From assembly GCF_000190735.1 (NCBI RefSeq), contig NC_015177.1, positions 3,038,001 through 3,102,000 of the forward strand: a DNA stretch of 64,000 nt. Reading direction: 5' to 3'. Shown piece after piece: positions 44,876 through 53,513 of this stretch. A program made the translations under genes and the position numbers. Within the stretch, counting starts at the first letter, position 1, and the number at the start of each line of letters is the position of its first letter. The stretch comes from Pseudopedobacter saltans DSM 12145 (GTDB lineage Bacteria; Bacteroidota; Bacteroidia; Sphingobacteriales; Sphingobacteriaceae). Below the pieces are notes generated by a model. The model saw only the letters and a program-made list of their open reading frames with translations, was not told the origin of the DNA and made no database searches.

Positions 44876-46795
44876 TTATTTCAGATGGCTTTTCAGAAAA
44901 TTATCAACCGCATTATAAAAGTGAACTTTATTTTCGAATTTACCAATTTTATAACCTTCGTCTTCTCTCAACACATACTCAACCTCTTTGTTATATTTTT
45001 TCAGCTCTCTTAAAAATTGGTTGGTTTCAACCATGTTTGCTCTGGCATCCTTTCCCCCCTGAAAGAAAAAAACAGGTCTGTTTAACTTTTTCAGATTAAA
45101 TATGGGAGAAACCGATTTAATGTAATCAATATCTTTTTCGGGGTTTCCCAATAATTCCTCTATAACGTATCTATGAGGTTTATAATACAACGGTGTACTT
45201 TTTATATAAGTAAACAGATTCAGAATACCTGAATAAGAAATAACACATTTATAGATATGTGGTTGTTCTATTGCAAGATTTATCGCTGTTAAACCACCAA
45301 ATCCCCTACCATATGCTACTATTCTGGCCGAATCTATCATATTGTTCTCAATCAACCAGTTCACTCCATCTTCGACATCGTTTTGGATATTTTCATTCCA
45401 TTTTCTAAGTCCTGCGTTAAAAAAAGCCTTGCCATATCCTGTTGAGCCTCTAAAATTGGGTTGAAAAACCGCATATCCACGATTGGCAAAGAACTGTACT
45501 TCCGCATCATATCCCCAATGTGTTCGCTGATAAGGCCCGCCATGTGGCATTACTATTAATGGACATGATTTACGGTTGGTGTTCTTTGGCAAGGTGAGAT
45601 AAGCATGAATATTTACACCTTCCCTATTTTTATATGAAACGGGCTTCATCACACTCATCTGAGATGAATCTATCTTGCTATTGATGTCGCTTAATTTTCT
45701 TAAAGAATCTTTTTTCGAGCTATACAAATAAAAAGAGCCCGGCTCTATATCGCTATAGGCCCTCAAAATAATATTATGCTCTAATTCGTCGTGATCAACG
45801 ATTTCTATAATATCAGTCCCTAATCTTTTATTCAATCTTGCATAATAAGCCTCGATATTCGGAGACAAGAAATGGATTTTCCCTTTTCCTAAACCAGTAG
45901 AAACATATACCACTTTATCTATCTTAGGTGAGTACAAAAAATCTAAAATGTCGGCATCTTTAGTCTCATAAATGGTTCTTATCTCCTTACCATTATTGCA
46001 ATCGAATTCTACAAGGGCATATTTGTCTCTTCCAAGATTCGATAAAGCATAAATCGTATGTTTTTGAGACTTTACAAATGCTATTGGCTTTATGTTTGTT
46101 GTAAAATAGTTAGAAACAATCTTTTTAAAGCCCTCCTTGTTTCCGGATCTATAATACCAATTCTCATTGGTTGATTCGCTTCCCCGGGCAAGTCGTATTA
46201 CGTTATCCCCATCGGCAAACCATTCAATAAAATTCCCGGGATTAGACATAATATTTCTTTTTTCTCCTGTTTCCAAACTCAACTCGTAAACGTCTGTTCG
46301 TTCGGGATCGCGATCATTCATTGAAAAAAGTATCGAGCTATTATCAGAACGATTTCCCTTTTGTATAAAATCTATTTTTGTAACGCTGTTACTAAAAACT
46401 ACTTCATCCAAATCGTCTCCATTGCTTTGCAAAGTGTACAAACCAAAGTCTTTACAGGCGGCATCTTCTACTATCAGAGAGAAGTATCTACACCCTATCC
46501 AACGGTAATCTCTAATCGATTTCCCTTCAAATGAGGTAAGCTGCAATTCTTTCTTGTCAGCGACGTTTTTAATAAATAGATTTTTATCCCCGTTTTGATT
46601 GGTGCGCAAAAAAGAAATATATTTTCCATCGGGAGAAATACGGAAAGAAGATACTTCTGAATTTCTGAAAAAATACTCTGTTGGAACTTTGTCTTTATAT
46701 ACTTCTCCTTTACAAGCATAAATCAATAGGATGAAAACTCCTAGTGAAAATTTTAGCAAAGGATTTAGAGTATTAAAATTCAATTTAGAGAACAC
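44876..46795 (-). CDS. Lipoprotein S9 prolyl-oligopeptidase homologue lacking catalytic Ser and His
   Basis: A 639-aa S9-family protein with a lipoprotein signal (LLIYAC), a beta-propeller (about 40-370) and an alpha/beta-hydrolase domain (about 390-639; IVMPHGGPYQRTHW, NFRGSTGYGKAF). The nucleophile motif GxSxGG reads GRGFGG, with Gly at 498. The His motif DEGHGF reads DEGYKIGKFEN, with Tyr at 615. Asp583 (GGKDARAN) is kept. It is therefore predicted to be catalytically inactive. The frame is intact and translationally tight with the kinase gene (6-bp gap), so it is unlikely to be a decaying gene. A sensory or binding role is inferred. Confidence 0.87.
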   Translation of the reverse strand: MFSKLNFNTLNPLLKFSLGVFILLIYACKGEVYKDKVPTEYFFRNSEVSSFRISPDGKYISFLRTNQNGDKNLFIKNVADKKELQLTSFEGKSIRDYRWIGCRYFSLIVEDAACKDFGLYTLQSNGDDLDEVVFSNSVTKIDFIQKGNRSDNSSILFSMNDRDPERTDVYELSLETGEKRNIMSNPGNFIEWFADGDNVIRLARGSESTNENWYYRSGNKEGFKKIVSNYFTTNIKPIAFVKSQKHTIYALSNLGRDKYALVEFDCNNGKEIRTIYETKDADILDFLYSPKIDKVVYVSTGLGKGKIHFLSPNIEAYYARLNKRLGTDIIEIVDHDELEHNIILRAYSDIEPGSFYLYSSKKDSLRKLSDINSKIDSSQMSVMKPVSYKNREGVNIHAYLTLPKNTNRKSCPLIVMPHGGPYQRTHWGYDAEVQFFANRGYAVFQPNFRGSTGYGKAFFNAGLRKWNENIQNDVEDGVNWLIENNMIDSARIVAYGRGFGGLTAINLAIEQPHIYKCVISYSGILNLFTYIKSTPLYYKPHRYVIEELLGNPEKDIDYIKSVSPIFNLKKLNRPVFFFQGGKDARANMVETNQFLRELKKYNKEVEYVLREDEGYKIGKFENKVHFYNAVDNFLKSHLK

Positions 46796-46947
46796 TAAAG
46801 GTTAATAACGAAATGACAAATTAACTAAAACTTTAATAAACGAGTGCATAACCTCCGGTAATAAATAAGTTACAAAATATTCTAAAAGTGTTATTCCCGG
46901 CGTATATTTAAATTTATATTGTAAAAATATAATCTTACATTTTGTTT

Positions 46948-48756
46948 GTGAAAAAGATACTTCTTTCGATTCTATCGATTCTCTATATAAGCTTAAACGT
47001 TTTCTCACAGGACAATGAAAACATTGTGTATGCACAGCAACTATTCGGCAATGGCGAGTACGAGAAAGCAAAAAAAATTTACGAACGTCTTTATCAAAAT
47101 AAGAATTTTAAAGAGATTGCTTATGACGGCTATATGAATACGCTTTTTAAGCTGAAAGAATATGATTTAGCAGAAAAAGTAATAAAAAAAGAAATTAAGG
47201 ATGATTCAGGTAACCAAAATTTAAAAGTTTATCTGATACAGCTTTATATAGAAAAGGGTGATAAACCCAATGCAGATAAAACATTAAATGATTTGCTGGG
47301 AAAGCTTCCTCCCAACAACTTTTCCATTAGCCAGATAGCAAATAATTTTTATCGCATAAACCAATATGAATATGCGGCAAAGGTCTTTATCCAAGGCAGA
47401 AAGGTTATTAATTCGAATAATGCCTTTTCATTTGAATTGATAAATCTATATAAATATCTCCAACAAAAGGATTTTTTGACGCAGGAATTAATCAATCTTG
47501 TGGAAACACAACCGGAATATTTGCCAAGTGTAAAATCCAATTTCAGCAGAGCCTACCAAAGCAACGAGGATTATCAGATACTAAAGTCATTATTGATCAA
47601 ACGATTACAAAAAAATACAGATAATCTTGCACTAAGTGAATTATTGGCTTGGACGTATATACAAATTAAAGAGTTTAATCTTGCCCTTATACAAACCATA
47701 TCCATTGATAAACGTACCGATGGAAATGGAGCTTTGCTTTTCCAGCTTGCAGCCATTTTAAAAGACGAATATCAATATGCATACGCTCAGAAAGCATATG
47801 AGCAGCTTATTTTAAAGGGGAAAAACAATCCCTATTATATTTCTGCACAAATAGAATTACTAAAAATAAAACAAGAGCAGGCGAACAATAAAGGATCAAT
47901 AGGATTGGAAGCAGCCGCTTTGGAAACCGCTTATGAAGCTGTACTTACTGAATTTGGGTACAATCAACGTACCTTGTTTGCTGTTTTGGAATTGGCTAAA
48001 GTCAAAGCGAATTACCTTAATAAACTACCAGCTGCAGAAAAGTTACTTTTGGACGCGTTAAATATACCGCGATTAAACCCCAACGAATTAGCAGAAGTAA
48101 AATTAGAACTGGCTGATGTCAACATCCTAAATAACAATCCCTGGGAAGCCTCACTGCTTTATGGGCAAATTGAGAAATCTTTACCTAATACGGTATTGGG
48201 ACAGGAAGCAAAATTTAGAAATGCCAAGATTGCTTTTTATAATGCAGATTTTAAATGGGCAAAAGCACAACTTGATGTCCTGAAAGCTTCCACATCCCAA
48301 TTAATAGCCAACGACGCTCTTGATCTGAGTCTTCTCATTCAGGAACATTTTGATGAAGACAGCTCAAACAATGCACTGAAAACTTATGCGAAAGCTGAGT
48401 TTCTACGCGAACAACATCTTCATGAACAAGCCCTGAGTAAATTAGATAGTGTGTTAAAAGCATATCCGAATACTGACCTTGCAGATGACATCCTTTTAAG
48501 TAAGGCAAAGATTTATGAAGCAAAACGAGATTACAAACAAGCCATCTCTTATTACGAAAAGTTATGTAATGACTTTTCGAATAGTATTTGGATAGATGAT
48601 GCGATCTATAATATCGGTATTATATATCAGGACAAGATACAGAATAATCAATCCGCTTCGTTATACTATGAGAAGCTAATTAAAGATCACCCGGGAAGCA
48701 TTTATACTATAGACGCCAGAAAAAGATTCAGACTTTTAAGAGGTGATTCTCTGTGA
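46948..48756 (+). CDS. Secreted tetratricopeptide-repeat protein
   Basis: A protein of about 602 residues with a signal peptide (ending NVFSQ) and TPR-like helical repeats throughout (GNGEYEKAKKIYERLYQ; YEYAAKVFIQG; DYKQAISYYEKLCNDF; NQSASLYYEKLIKDHP). No enzymatic domain is seen. Such proteins commonly serve as outer-membrane or periplasmic assembly scaffolds. The start is uncertain: a TTG at 46942 and a GTG at 46948 are both possible. The GTG was chosen because it puts two lysines directly before the hydrophobic core. Confidence 0.83.
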   Translation: MKKILLSILSILYISLNVFSQDNENIVYAQQLFGNGEYEKAKKIYERLYQNKNFKEIAYDGYMNTLFKLKEYDLAEKVIKKEIKDDSGNQNLKVYLIQLYIEKGDKPNADKTLNDLLGKLPPNNFSISQIANNFYRINQYEYAAKVFIQGRKVINSNNAFSFELINLYKYLQQKDFLTQELINLVETQPEYLPSVKSNFSRAYQSNEDYQILKSLLIKRLQKNTDNLALSELLAWTYIQIKEFNLALIQTISIDKRTDGNGALLFQLAAILKDEYQYAYAQKAYEQLILKGKNNPYYISAQIELLKIKQEQANNKGSIGLEAAALETAYEAVLTEFGYNQRTLFAVLELAKVKANYLNKLPAAEKLLLDALNIPRLNPNELAEVKLELADVNILNNNPWEASLLYGQIEKSLPNTVLGQEAKFRNAKIAFYNADFKWAKAQLDVLKASTSQLIANDALDLSLLIQEHFDEDSSNNALKTYAKAEFLREQHLHEQALSKLDSVLKAYPNTDLADDILLSKAKIYEAKRDYKQAISYYEKLCNDFSNSIWIDDAIYNIGIIYQDKIQNNQSASLYYEKLIKDHPGSIYTIDARKRFRLLRGDSL

Positions 48757-48785
48757 TTTTATTCTTAATAGATTAACTTTGCGCG

Positions 48786-49094
48786 ATGATTATTTTTAAT
48801 ATAACTGTTATAGTTGAGGACACTGTGCATGATGATTTCTTTCATTTTTTGCATAATGAATACGTTCCCACTGTACAAAACAGTGAAAAATTCCAGGAAG
48901 TTAAAACCTATAGACTTACAGAGCCTGTAAATGAAGGCATAACATATTGTGTACAATGCTTTGCTAAAAGCAGGGAAGAATTAGATAATTTCAGAGATCA
49001 AAAGTTTATAGAACTTAGTCAGGCCCTTCTACAAAAATTTCCTGATAAGGCATTTTTTTTCACAAGCGTTTTAGAATATTCAAATCCACTATAG
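48786..49094 (+). CDS. DUF4286 family protein
   Basis: A 102-aa cytosolic protein beginning MIIFNITVIVEDTVHDDFFH and including YRLTEPVNEGITYCVQCF. This matches the Bacteroidota DUF4286 family, a ferredoxin-like fold of unknown function. It ends one base before the RfbC-type epimerase gene and follows the TPR gene by 29 bp, so the three are probably co-transcribed. Confidence 0.85.
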   Translation: MIIFNITVIVEDTVHDDFFHFLHNEYVPTVQNSEKFQEVKTYRLTEPVNEGITYCVQCFAKSREELDNFRDQKFIELSQALLQKFPDKAFFFTSVLEYSNPL

Positions 49095-49643
49095 ATGAAT
49101 TTTATTGAAACTCCAATAAAAGGCCTTATCGTCATCGAACCCAAAATATGGAAAGATGATAGAGGATACTTTTATGAAAGCTACAACGAGAAACTTTTCA
49201 AAGAAGCTGGGATAGACACTTCTTTTGTCCAGGATAACCAGTCTTACTCCCAAAAAGGAACGTTAAGGGGTTTGCATGCGCAGGCAAATCCATTCGCTCA
49301 GGGCAAGTTAGTAAGGGTTATACAAGGAAAAGTATTAGACGTTGCCGTGGATATAAGAAAAGACTCGCCAACCTATGGCCAATATTTCTCTGTAGAACTA
49401 TCAGGAGAAAATTTTAAGATGTTCTGGGTTCCACCTGGTTTCTTACACGGATTTATAACCCTTGAAGACAATACAATCTTTTCTTATAAAGTAACAGGTT
49501 TATATGACAAAGCTTCAGAATTAGGGGTATTATGGAATGACCCTGATTTAAACATTGATTGGAAGTTTGATACAAGACAGGCTATTCTTTCAGAAAAAGA
49601 CAAGCAACTTATAAGCTTTAAAGAATTTAATAGTCCATTCTAA
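49095..49643 (+). CDS. rfbC: dTDP-4-dehydrorhamnose 3,5-epimerase
   Basis: A 182-aa cupin-fold epimerase in dTDP-L-rhamnose synthesis. It shows DDRGYFYESYNEK, DNQSYSQKGTLRGLHAQ (catalytic His), VRVIQGKVLDVAVDIRKDSP, PPGFLHGFITL and the catalytic Tyr near SYKVTGLYD. Length is standard. The other rml genes are not adjacent, so it is either an isolated member or serves another deoxysugar. A bidirectional terminator follows directly. Confidence 0.92.
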   Translation: MNFIETPIKGLIVIEPKIWKDDRGYFYESYNEKLFKEAGIDTSFVQDNQSYSQKGTLRGLHAQANPFAQGKLVRVIQGKVLDVAVDIRKDSPTYGQYFSVELSGENFKMFWVPPGFLHGFITLEDNTIFSYKVTGLYDKASELGVLWNDPDLNIDWKFDTRQAILSEKDKQLISFKEFNSPF

Positions 49644-49678
49644 AAACAAAGAGGCCTCAAAAAAAGGCCTCTTTGTTT
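49644..49678. terminator. Bidirectional rho-independent terminator
   Basis: AAACAAAGAGGCCT (49644-49657) is perfectly complementary to AGGCCTCTTTGTTT (49665-49678) around a 7-nt loop. It separates rfbC (plus) from the OmpA-family gene (minus), whose stop codon overlaps the right edge. Confidence 0.85.
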
Positions 49679-50513
49679 AATTTAAAAGGTTAAATAGCTC
49701 ATCCAGTTTTGGCGAAAGCACAATTTCTATTCTTCTATTCTTACTTCTTGATTCTGCAGAATTATCCGTGGAGATAGGTTGGAACTCTCCTTTACCAGTT
49801 GCCATAATTCTATTTGGTGAAATTTTCTCATCAACTGTCAAAAATCTCACAACAGAGGTTGCTCTTAATACACTCAAATCCCAGTTATCTTTAATCTGTC
49901 CCAAATTCACAACCCTCTGGTTATCTGTATGACCTTCAACAGCAATGTTGATTTCCGGTTGGGTATTAAGAATCACTGCCAGCTCGTGTAAAGCCTGTTT
50001 CCCCCTTTCATCTATCACTATACTACCACTCGCAAATAGTAATTTATCCGTAAGAGACACATATACCTTTCCGTCTCTCATTTCCACGGTAAGGCCTTTA
50101 TCCTGAAATCCTAACAATGCTTTTTGTAGTTTATTTTTTAACGCATTGCTGGCTTCATCTCTTTTCCTGATCATCTCTTCCACCTCTTTCAAACGCTGCT
50201 CACGTCTTTTAAGGTCTTCAGATAATCGATTTATCTCCGAAGAGCTATTTGACCTTAACGTAGAGTAATTTCCCCTCAAATCGGCTAATTCACCGTTTAA
50301 GCTATTTACCTTCTGATTTAATATAGCCGTATCCCGTTTTAATCTCGTCAATTCTTCTTCTAAAGACTCTATTTTAACCTGTGCTGTGCTCCAGCCATTT
50401 GCGAGTGAATCCTGATCAGATAAGAGCTTCTGATATTTCTTTTTAGACATCACTACACAGGAGCTCATCAACAGCAAAGAAAAGGCAAGGGCTAATAAAG
50501 ATTTTACTTTCAT
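49677..50513 (-). CDS. OmpA-family peptidoglycan-binding lipoprotein
   Basis: A 278-aa lipoprotein (lipobox LLLMSSC) with a long coiled coil (about 25-125; SLEEELTRLKRDTAILNQK) and a C-terminal OmpA/MotB domain (about 150-270). That domain shows INIAVEGHTDNQRV, NWDLSVLRATSVVRFL and SRRIEIVLSP-like residues in RSKNRRIEIVLSP. It likely tethers the outer membrane to peptidoglycan. It lies 2 bp after the DUF2461 gene at the end of the long minus-strand run. Confidence 0.9.
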   Translation of the reverse strand: MKVKSLLALAFSLLLMSSCVVMSKKKYQKLLSDQDSLANGWSTAQVKIESLEEELTRLKRDTAILNQKVNSLNGELADLRGNYSTLRSNSSSEINRLSEDLKRREQRLKEVEEMIRKRDEASNALKNKLQKALLGFQDKGLTVEMRDGKVYVSLTDKLLFASGSIVIDERGKQALHELAVILNTQPEINIAVEGHTDNQRVVNLGQIKDNWDLSVLRATSVVRFLTVDEKISPNRIMATGKGEFQPISTDNSAESRSKNRRIEIVLSPKLDELFNLLN

Positions 50514-50515
50514 AA

Positions 50516-51181
50516 TTATTCTAATGCTCTATTTAAAAAATGGTTCAATGGCGTTATTAATTTCAGACCTTCCAATAGATTTTCTATTCCCGCTTTAGTC
50601 GTCCAGCTATTATCATCAAAATGCTTAACACAGATAAAGCTTTTTAATTTCAAAAACTCAATATGAGGATGATCTTTTTCATAACCTTTAGGATTAACCT
50701 TTAGCATATCCTCTCTGCTAAGATCACCAAAGTAATTATAAAAGTGCTTTTCTGTAAGAATAGACAAAAATTCAGATGTATTATAATCAATCTCTTGTCT
50801 AATTGCATTCAATGGCTGCGCAGAAGGTCTCCAATATCCACCGCCAATGTAATTGTTGTCAGGCTCCACGTGAATAAAATATACCGGACCTTCCTTCATT
50901 CGGTTCTCCGATATAATTATCGCAAAATTATTTTTATACGGTGTCTTATCTTTACTGAATCTTACATCCCGGTAGATTCTTAAGACACATTTACTCACAC
51001 GTGTATCTGCTGGTACCGAAGGATCGAATTTACTGATCTGGTGAATCAGAAAAGCGGCAAACTCGTCAATATTAGACTTGGCTATTTCATATAAAGGACG
51101 GTTCTCTTCAAACCATTCTCTGGTATTATTGCTTTTTAACAGTCTTAAAAAATCAAAAACCTCTTTCTTAATCGTGATCAT
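50516..51181 (-). CDS. DUF2461 family protein
   Basis: A 221-aa protein with the DUF2461 signature: FLRLLKSNNTREWFEENRPLYE, RVSKCVLRIYRDVRFSKDKTPYK and FIHVEPDNNYIGGGYWRP. Its function is unknown; the family is widespread in bacteria. It overlaps the DUF983 gene by 14 bp, so the two are probably translationally coupled. Confidence 0.88.
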   Translation of the reverse strand: MITIKKEVFDFLRLLKSNNTREWFEENRPLYEIAKSNIDEFAAFLIHQISKFDPSVPADTRVSKCVLRIYRDVRFSKDKTPYKNNFAIIISENRMKEGPVYFIHVEPDNNYIGGGYWRPSAQPLNAIRQEIDYNTSEFLSILTEKHFYNYFGDLSREDMLKVNPKGYEKDHPHIEFLKLKSFICVKHFDDNSWTTKAGIENLLEGLKLITPLNHFLNRALE

Positions 51182-51557
51182 AATCCGGTCTATAGCTAAT
51201 CTTAGGAGAGAGTAAATGCAATAATATAACTCTGGAATATCTAAAGTTTATAGGTGCAGTAAGGAAGCTAGCAGTTAATACAGCAGCTATATATATCCAC
51301 GGCGATTTTTCTTCCTTCGTTATAAAGTAAGTTGCCATACCAACCGTAACTCCCAAAGCCACATTTATTGCATAGCCCACATACATCGCCGCATAAAAAT
51401 AACCTGGCTCTACCTCATACTTTAGTCCACAATGTGGACAAAACTCATACATCTTTTGTGACTTTAATCCATACATACTGTTTTGGAAAATATCTCCTCT
51501 CCTGCATCTGGGACATTTAGCATCCAACATTGCTTTCAACTTAGGTGTAGCGGCCAT
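51168..51557 (-). CDS. DUF983 zinc-ribbon membrane protein
   Basis: A 129-aa protein. An N-terminal zinc ribbon with CPRC near residue 15 and CPHC near 40 is followed by two membrane segments (about 52-80 and 85-105). The motif EVEPGYFYAAMYVGYA is typical of DUF983. Members are often encoded near cytochrome oxidase genes, and that is the case here, suggesting a respiratory assembly role. Two further hydrophilic residues runs end the protein. Confidence 0.87.
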   Translation of the reverse strand: MAATPKLKAMLDAKCPRCRRGDIFQNSMYGLKSQKMYEFCPHCGLKYEVEPGYFYAAMYVGYAINVALGVTVGMATYFITKEEKSPWIYIAAVLTASFLTAPINFRYSRVILLHLLSPKISYRPDYDHD

Positions 51558-51576
51558 AGCAAATGATATTTAAAAA

Positions 51577-51603
51577 ATAAAAAAACCCCGAATTTAACGG
51601 GGC
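51577..51603 (-). terminator. Rho-independent terminator after the CxxC protein gene
   Basis: On the minus strand a CCCCG / CGGGG stem with a 7-nt AT-rich loop is followed by a run of T (TTTTTTTATTTTTTA). It closes the oxidase operon and separates it from the DUF983-DUF2461-OmpA group. Confidence 0.8.
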
Positions 51604-51611
51604 TCCAATTA

Positions 51612-51890
51612 CTAATTTAAATTAATTTTTTCTTTTTTGATATCGATAACTACATCTTTTTTTCGATATTTCTTATACCACAAAATACCTATGGCAGCAA
51701 CTGCAACATAAGGGGCTGCTAAAAGATACATTATACCTTTATTCAAACCCTTAGCTGTATTATCTCCCGCATTAATACTCGATTCTACCGTAGATTGACA
51801 CATTGCACATTGTGCTTTGGATTGAAATGGAATTATCATCAAGCCCAGAGCAAAAAAAACAACGACCGATAATACCTTCAGCTTTTTCAT
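51612..51890 (-). CDS. Small membrane protein with CAMC motif, oxidase-cluster associated
   Basis: A 92-aa protein of unknown function. A signal sequence or first membrane segment (about 5-26) is followed by QCAMCQSTVESS with a CxxC pair at 28 and 31. A short hydrophilic stretch, a membrane segment (about 52-72) and a basic tail come next. The topology places CAMC on the periplasmic side. It is the last gene of the oxidase cluster, 4 bp after DUF420. The CxxC suggests metal or redox chemistry, possibly in oxidase maturation; this is inference. Confidence 0.78.
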   Translation of the reverse strand: MKKLKVLSVVVFFALGLMIIPFQSKAQCAMCQSTVESSINAGDNTAKGLNKGIMYLLAAPYVAVAAIGILWYKKYRKKDVVIDIKKEKINLN

Positions 51891-51894
51891 AATA

Positions 51895-52467
51895 CTAAAA
51901 CTGATAATATGGTGAAATCATTAAATAAACAATAACTCCTGTTACCGTTACATACAACCACACCGGAAAACTGTAACGCACCAACTTTTTATGCCTTTCT
52001 ACATTCATTTGCAAACCTCTGTAGAAACTCAATAAGATTAAGGGCAACACTATTGCAGCTAAAACTATATGCGTTATCAATATAACGTAATAAACATACC
52101 TCACATTGCCTGCTGCCGAAATTTCTTCTGCTTCCAGAGTACCATTTCCATTTAAGTCTCCAAATTTGGTTTCCGGGGCAAAGTAATGAAATACAATATA
52201 AGAAATCAGAAATAAAGAGGAAAGAAAAAAAGCAAAAAGATTAATCCTTTTATGCATCGCTACATTTCCATTTTTTATGAAATAGAATGATATTAGCAGC
52301 AGTACGGTACAAGTTCCGTTGATAATGGCATTTAGCTTCGGAAAAAAATAAATATAGGAAGGTGTTTCTATAGTTACAGGAATAATTTTTCTGTTCAATA
52401 TCACTACAACTAAAAATACAAATATAGAAACGGCTGTTATTAATCTAAAAATAAACTTATCATTCAT
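51895..52467 (-). CDS. DUF420 membrane protein (CtaM-like)
   Basis: A 190-aa integral membrane protein with five predicted segments and conserved histidines, including AMHKRINL, FHYFAPE and ILITHIVLAA. DUF420 proteins such as CtaM are required for cytochrome oxidase maturation in Gram-positive bacteria. It lies 2 bp after the Sco-like gene and 4 bp before the CxxC protein gene. An acidic insertion (DLNGNGTLEAEE) resembles an EF-hand loop. Confidence 0.85.
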   Translation of the reverse strand: MNDKFIFRLITAVSIFVFLVVVILNRKIIPVTIETPSYIYFFPKLNAIINGTCTVLLLISFYFIKNGNVAMHKRINLFAFFLSSLFLISYIVFHYFAPETKFGDLNGNGTLEAEEISAAGNVRYVYYVILITHIVLAAIVLPLILLSFYRGLQMNVERHKKLVRYSFPVWLYVTVTGVIVYLMISPYYQF

Positions 52468-52469
52468 GA

Positions 52470-53156
52470 TTATGGCATCTTTCTTAACTCTTCTGTTATT
52501 AAAACCTTGATTTGATCATTAAGCGATTTCATATCTTCGCTCTGCAAACTGTTATAATAACCTCTTATTCGGTGTTGTTTATCTAAAAGGATAATCTTTT
52601 CAGACAAAATGTATTTACCATCGCTTTTAAAGGCATTTACAAAAAAACCTTCAGAAGACAGCTGATATACTGCTGATGTATCTATCGAAACAAAATCCCA
52701 CTTACCCGCTTTTGCTTTTAAACTATCTGCATAATGTTTCAACAACTCACCTTTGTCATTCTCTGGATCTATGGAAATTGAAACCAATCTGATAGCTTTA
52801 TTGTTTATATACCTATTATACAGCCAATCCATCTGTTTATTCATCTCTTCCCCAAGCTTTCCAGACTTTGTATAGAAAAAATTGGCTATTACGATATTAT
52901 CTGTAATCTTAGAAAAATCAAAATCCTGACCTTCCTGATTGAATCCAGTAAAGCCTGGCACCATATGATACAATGTATCCGGAATCTTTTCTCCCCGCTT
53001 CATTTTAAAGGTTTCCAAAACTGTCTTTGGACCATAAAAAGGAAGGGGTTTATATCTATTTTTTCCTTTATCCTGTAGTAAATAATATAAAAATCCTGGC
53101 ACCGCTAATATGGCTACCAGGATTAATATCTTTTTTAAAGGAAATTGCTTCCTCAT
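52470..53156 (-). CDS. Sco1/SenC-family protein lacking copper-binding residues
   Basis: A 228-aa membrane-anchored thioredoxin-fold protein (TM about 9-27). The fold is recognisable: VPGFTGFNQEGQDFDFSKI, VIANFFYTKSGKLGEEM, RLVSISIDPENDKGELLKHY and LLDKQHRIRGYYNS. The copper motif FFFTxCPTICPKM appears as FFYTKSGKLGEEM, with Ser98 and Gly102 in place of both cysteines. The usual His before the last strand is Leu184. It cannot bind copper in the known way. It overlaps the subunit IV gene by 4 bp, so it is co-expressed with the oxidase. Confidence 0.85.
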   Translation of the reverse strand: MRKQFPLKKILILVAILAVPGFLYYLLQDKGKNRYKPLPFYGPKTVLETFKMKRGEKIPDTLYHMVPGFTGFNQEGQDFDFSKITDNIVIANFFYTKSGKLGEEMNKQMDWLYNRYINNKAIRLVSISIDPENDKGELLKHYADSLKAKAGKWDFVSIDTSAVYQLSSEGFFVNAFKSDGKYILSEKIILLDKQHRIRGYYNSLQSEDMKSLNDQIKVLITEELRKMP

Positions 53157-53494
53157 AAAAAATGCTTAGTTACATGCTGGTATCCACCTTCTACTAATAG
53201 CAGAATAATAAAGTAGATGATAAATATGAAAGATATGGCTATGGTGACTATCAGACCATATTTTTCAAATTTCAGGTGCATAAAGTATGCTATAATATAA
53301 TATGCTTTAAACAATGTTAAGAATATGTACAAGAAGTTCTTTATGCTTTGTCTAAGCATTTCTTCAGGAATAGCTAATGCTATAATGAATTCAATAACTG
53401 TTAATACTAACAGGATAAAGAATACCTGCCAAATCTTTCCTTTACTCATTGTTGCATGTTCTTCCGCATGCTCTATATTTGAATGTTGAGACAT
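53153..53494 (-). CDS. Cytochrome c oxidase subunit IV (prokaryotic type)
   Basis: A 113-aa membrane protein with three predicted segments and a His-rich N-terminus (SQHSNIEHAEEHA). KIWQVFFILLVLTVIEFIIA and FKAYYIIAYFMHLKFEKYG are typical of the small fourth subunit of bacterial aa3-type oxidases. It follows the subunit III gene by 19 bp and overlaps the Sco-like gene by 4 bp. Confidence 0.88.
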   Translation of the reverse strand: MSQHSNIEHAEEHATMSKGKIWQVFFILLVLTVIEFIIALAIPEEMLRQSIKNFLYIFLTLFKAYYIIAYFMHLKFEKYGLIVTIAISFIFIIYFIILLLVEGGYQHVTKHFL

Positions 53495-53513
53495 ATCCTA
53501 AGTGACTATAAAA

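Noticed and set aside
44876-46795. S9 homologue as a decaying pseudogene
   Set aside because: The 639-codon frame is complete, with a normal signal sequence and tight spacing to the kinase gene. The two catalytic substitutions are the only abnormal positions seen.
46802-47071. 89-codon minus-strand frame upstream of the S9 homologue
   Set aside because: It overlaps the well-supported TPR gene on the other strand, and its composition is that of a reverse-strand shadow.
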